This document shows, in pieces, positions 40,485 to 40,486 of a stretch of 40,486 nucleotides of DNA. Position numbers and translations under genes: made by a program. Source of the stretch: Nitrospinales bacterium (GTDB lineage Bacteria > Nitrospinota_A > UBA7883 > JACRGQ01). The notes beneath the pieces were generated by a model. The model was not told where the DNA came from. It worked only from the letters and a program-made list of their open reading frames with translations, and made no database searches. The DNA lies in the NCBI GenBank assembly GCA_023248495.1, contig JAHFEK010000023.1, positions 1 to 40,486 of the forward strand, read 5' to 3'. Each line of letters opens with the position of its first letter. Position 1 is the first letter of the stretch.

Positions 40485-40486
40485 CG

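Larger units (their letters stand above)
40096..40486. other. Operon-upstream region with repeats and a gene remnant
   Basis: It carries the promoter side of the glycan operon (TATATT near 40109-40114 on the minus strand), an antitoxin remnant, one ATTCCC-class palindrome and one longer palindrome. No intact gene. AAGGAGG at 40478-40484 on the plus strand suggests a gene starting just past the window edge. Confidence 0.55.

Overview
The window reads as about 40 kb of chromosome from a Gram-negative, motile or surface-attached, probably environmental bacterium. It encodes an outer-membrane secretin (PilQ) with the PilMNOP alignment complex, an MsbA-type exporter, an ADP-heptose-type glycosyltransferase, lipoproteins and a CheV coupling protein. 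Gene content (mixed-type phosphofructokinase, short ThiC, B12-type radical SAM proteins, response-regulator fusions, many dispersed palindromic repeats) resembles uncultured Nitrospinota or deltaproteobacteria-like lineages. That placement is an inference; no rRNA gene is present to test it.

Layout. 1-3682 (+): 3' end of pstB, then phoU, phoB and phoR, the phosphate-sensing module. 3690-4370: a small GIY-YIG nuclease gene tightly bracketed by dRS3/NTS-like palindromes with a 42-bp period. 4579-6927 (+): three secreted or envelope proteins (unknown, FGE-fold, two PEGA-like repeats) with lower GC than their neighbours, an apparent accessory island. 6928-7369: repeat-rich spacer. 7370-9388 (-): cheV and pfkA, 3 bp apart. 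9567-16820 (+): a consensus sigma-70 promoter, a small XRE regulator, pilM-N-O-P-Q, an Ig-like lipoprotein and aroB. 16830-25217 (-): glyQ, purH, a GT4 glycosyltransferase, a TlpA-like thioredoxin, a NifU-like protein, an RlmD-type RNA methyltransferase, an MDR oxidoreductase and a receiver-MBL fusion. 25480-26316 (-): pirin. 26483-31463 (+): thiC, rsmE, a class I aminotransferase and an M3 oligopeptidase. 31456-40095 (-): a Bfd-like 2Fe-2S protein and a tightly coupled surface-glycan operon (B12 radical SAM/TPR, GT2, radical SAM/SPASM, unknown, GT9, MsbA). 40181-40297 (-): the C-terminal remnant of an addiction-module antitoxin, cut off by a palindromic repeat.

The most unusual signal is the GIY-YIG nuclease sitting inside an array of ATTCCC-N8-GGGAAT palindromes, with related solo copies elsewhere in the window. 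This matches the nuclease/repeat pairing I recall being reported for Neisseria (Ssn and its NTS/dRS3 target), here in a different lineage and in a tandem-array form. Other notable points are a PilP with an extra NTF2-like domain, an Ig-like lipoprotein where aroK often sits, a repeated 11-mer overlapping the promoter in front of the XRE-pil genes, a likely leaderless orphan glyQ, and two glycan-operon proteins that appear to carry a similar extra Rossmann-like domain.
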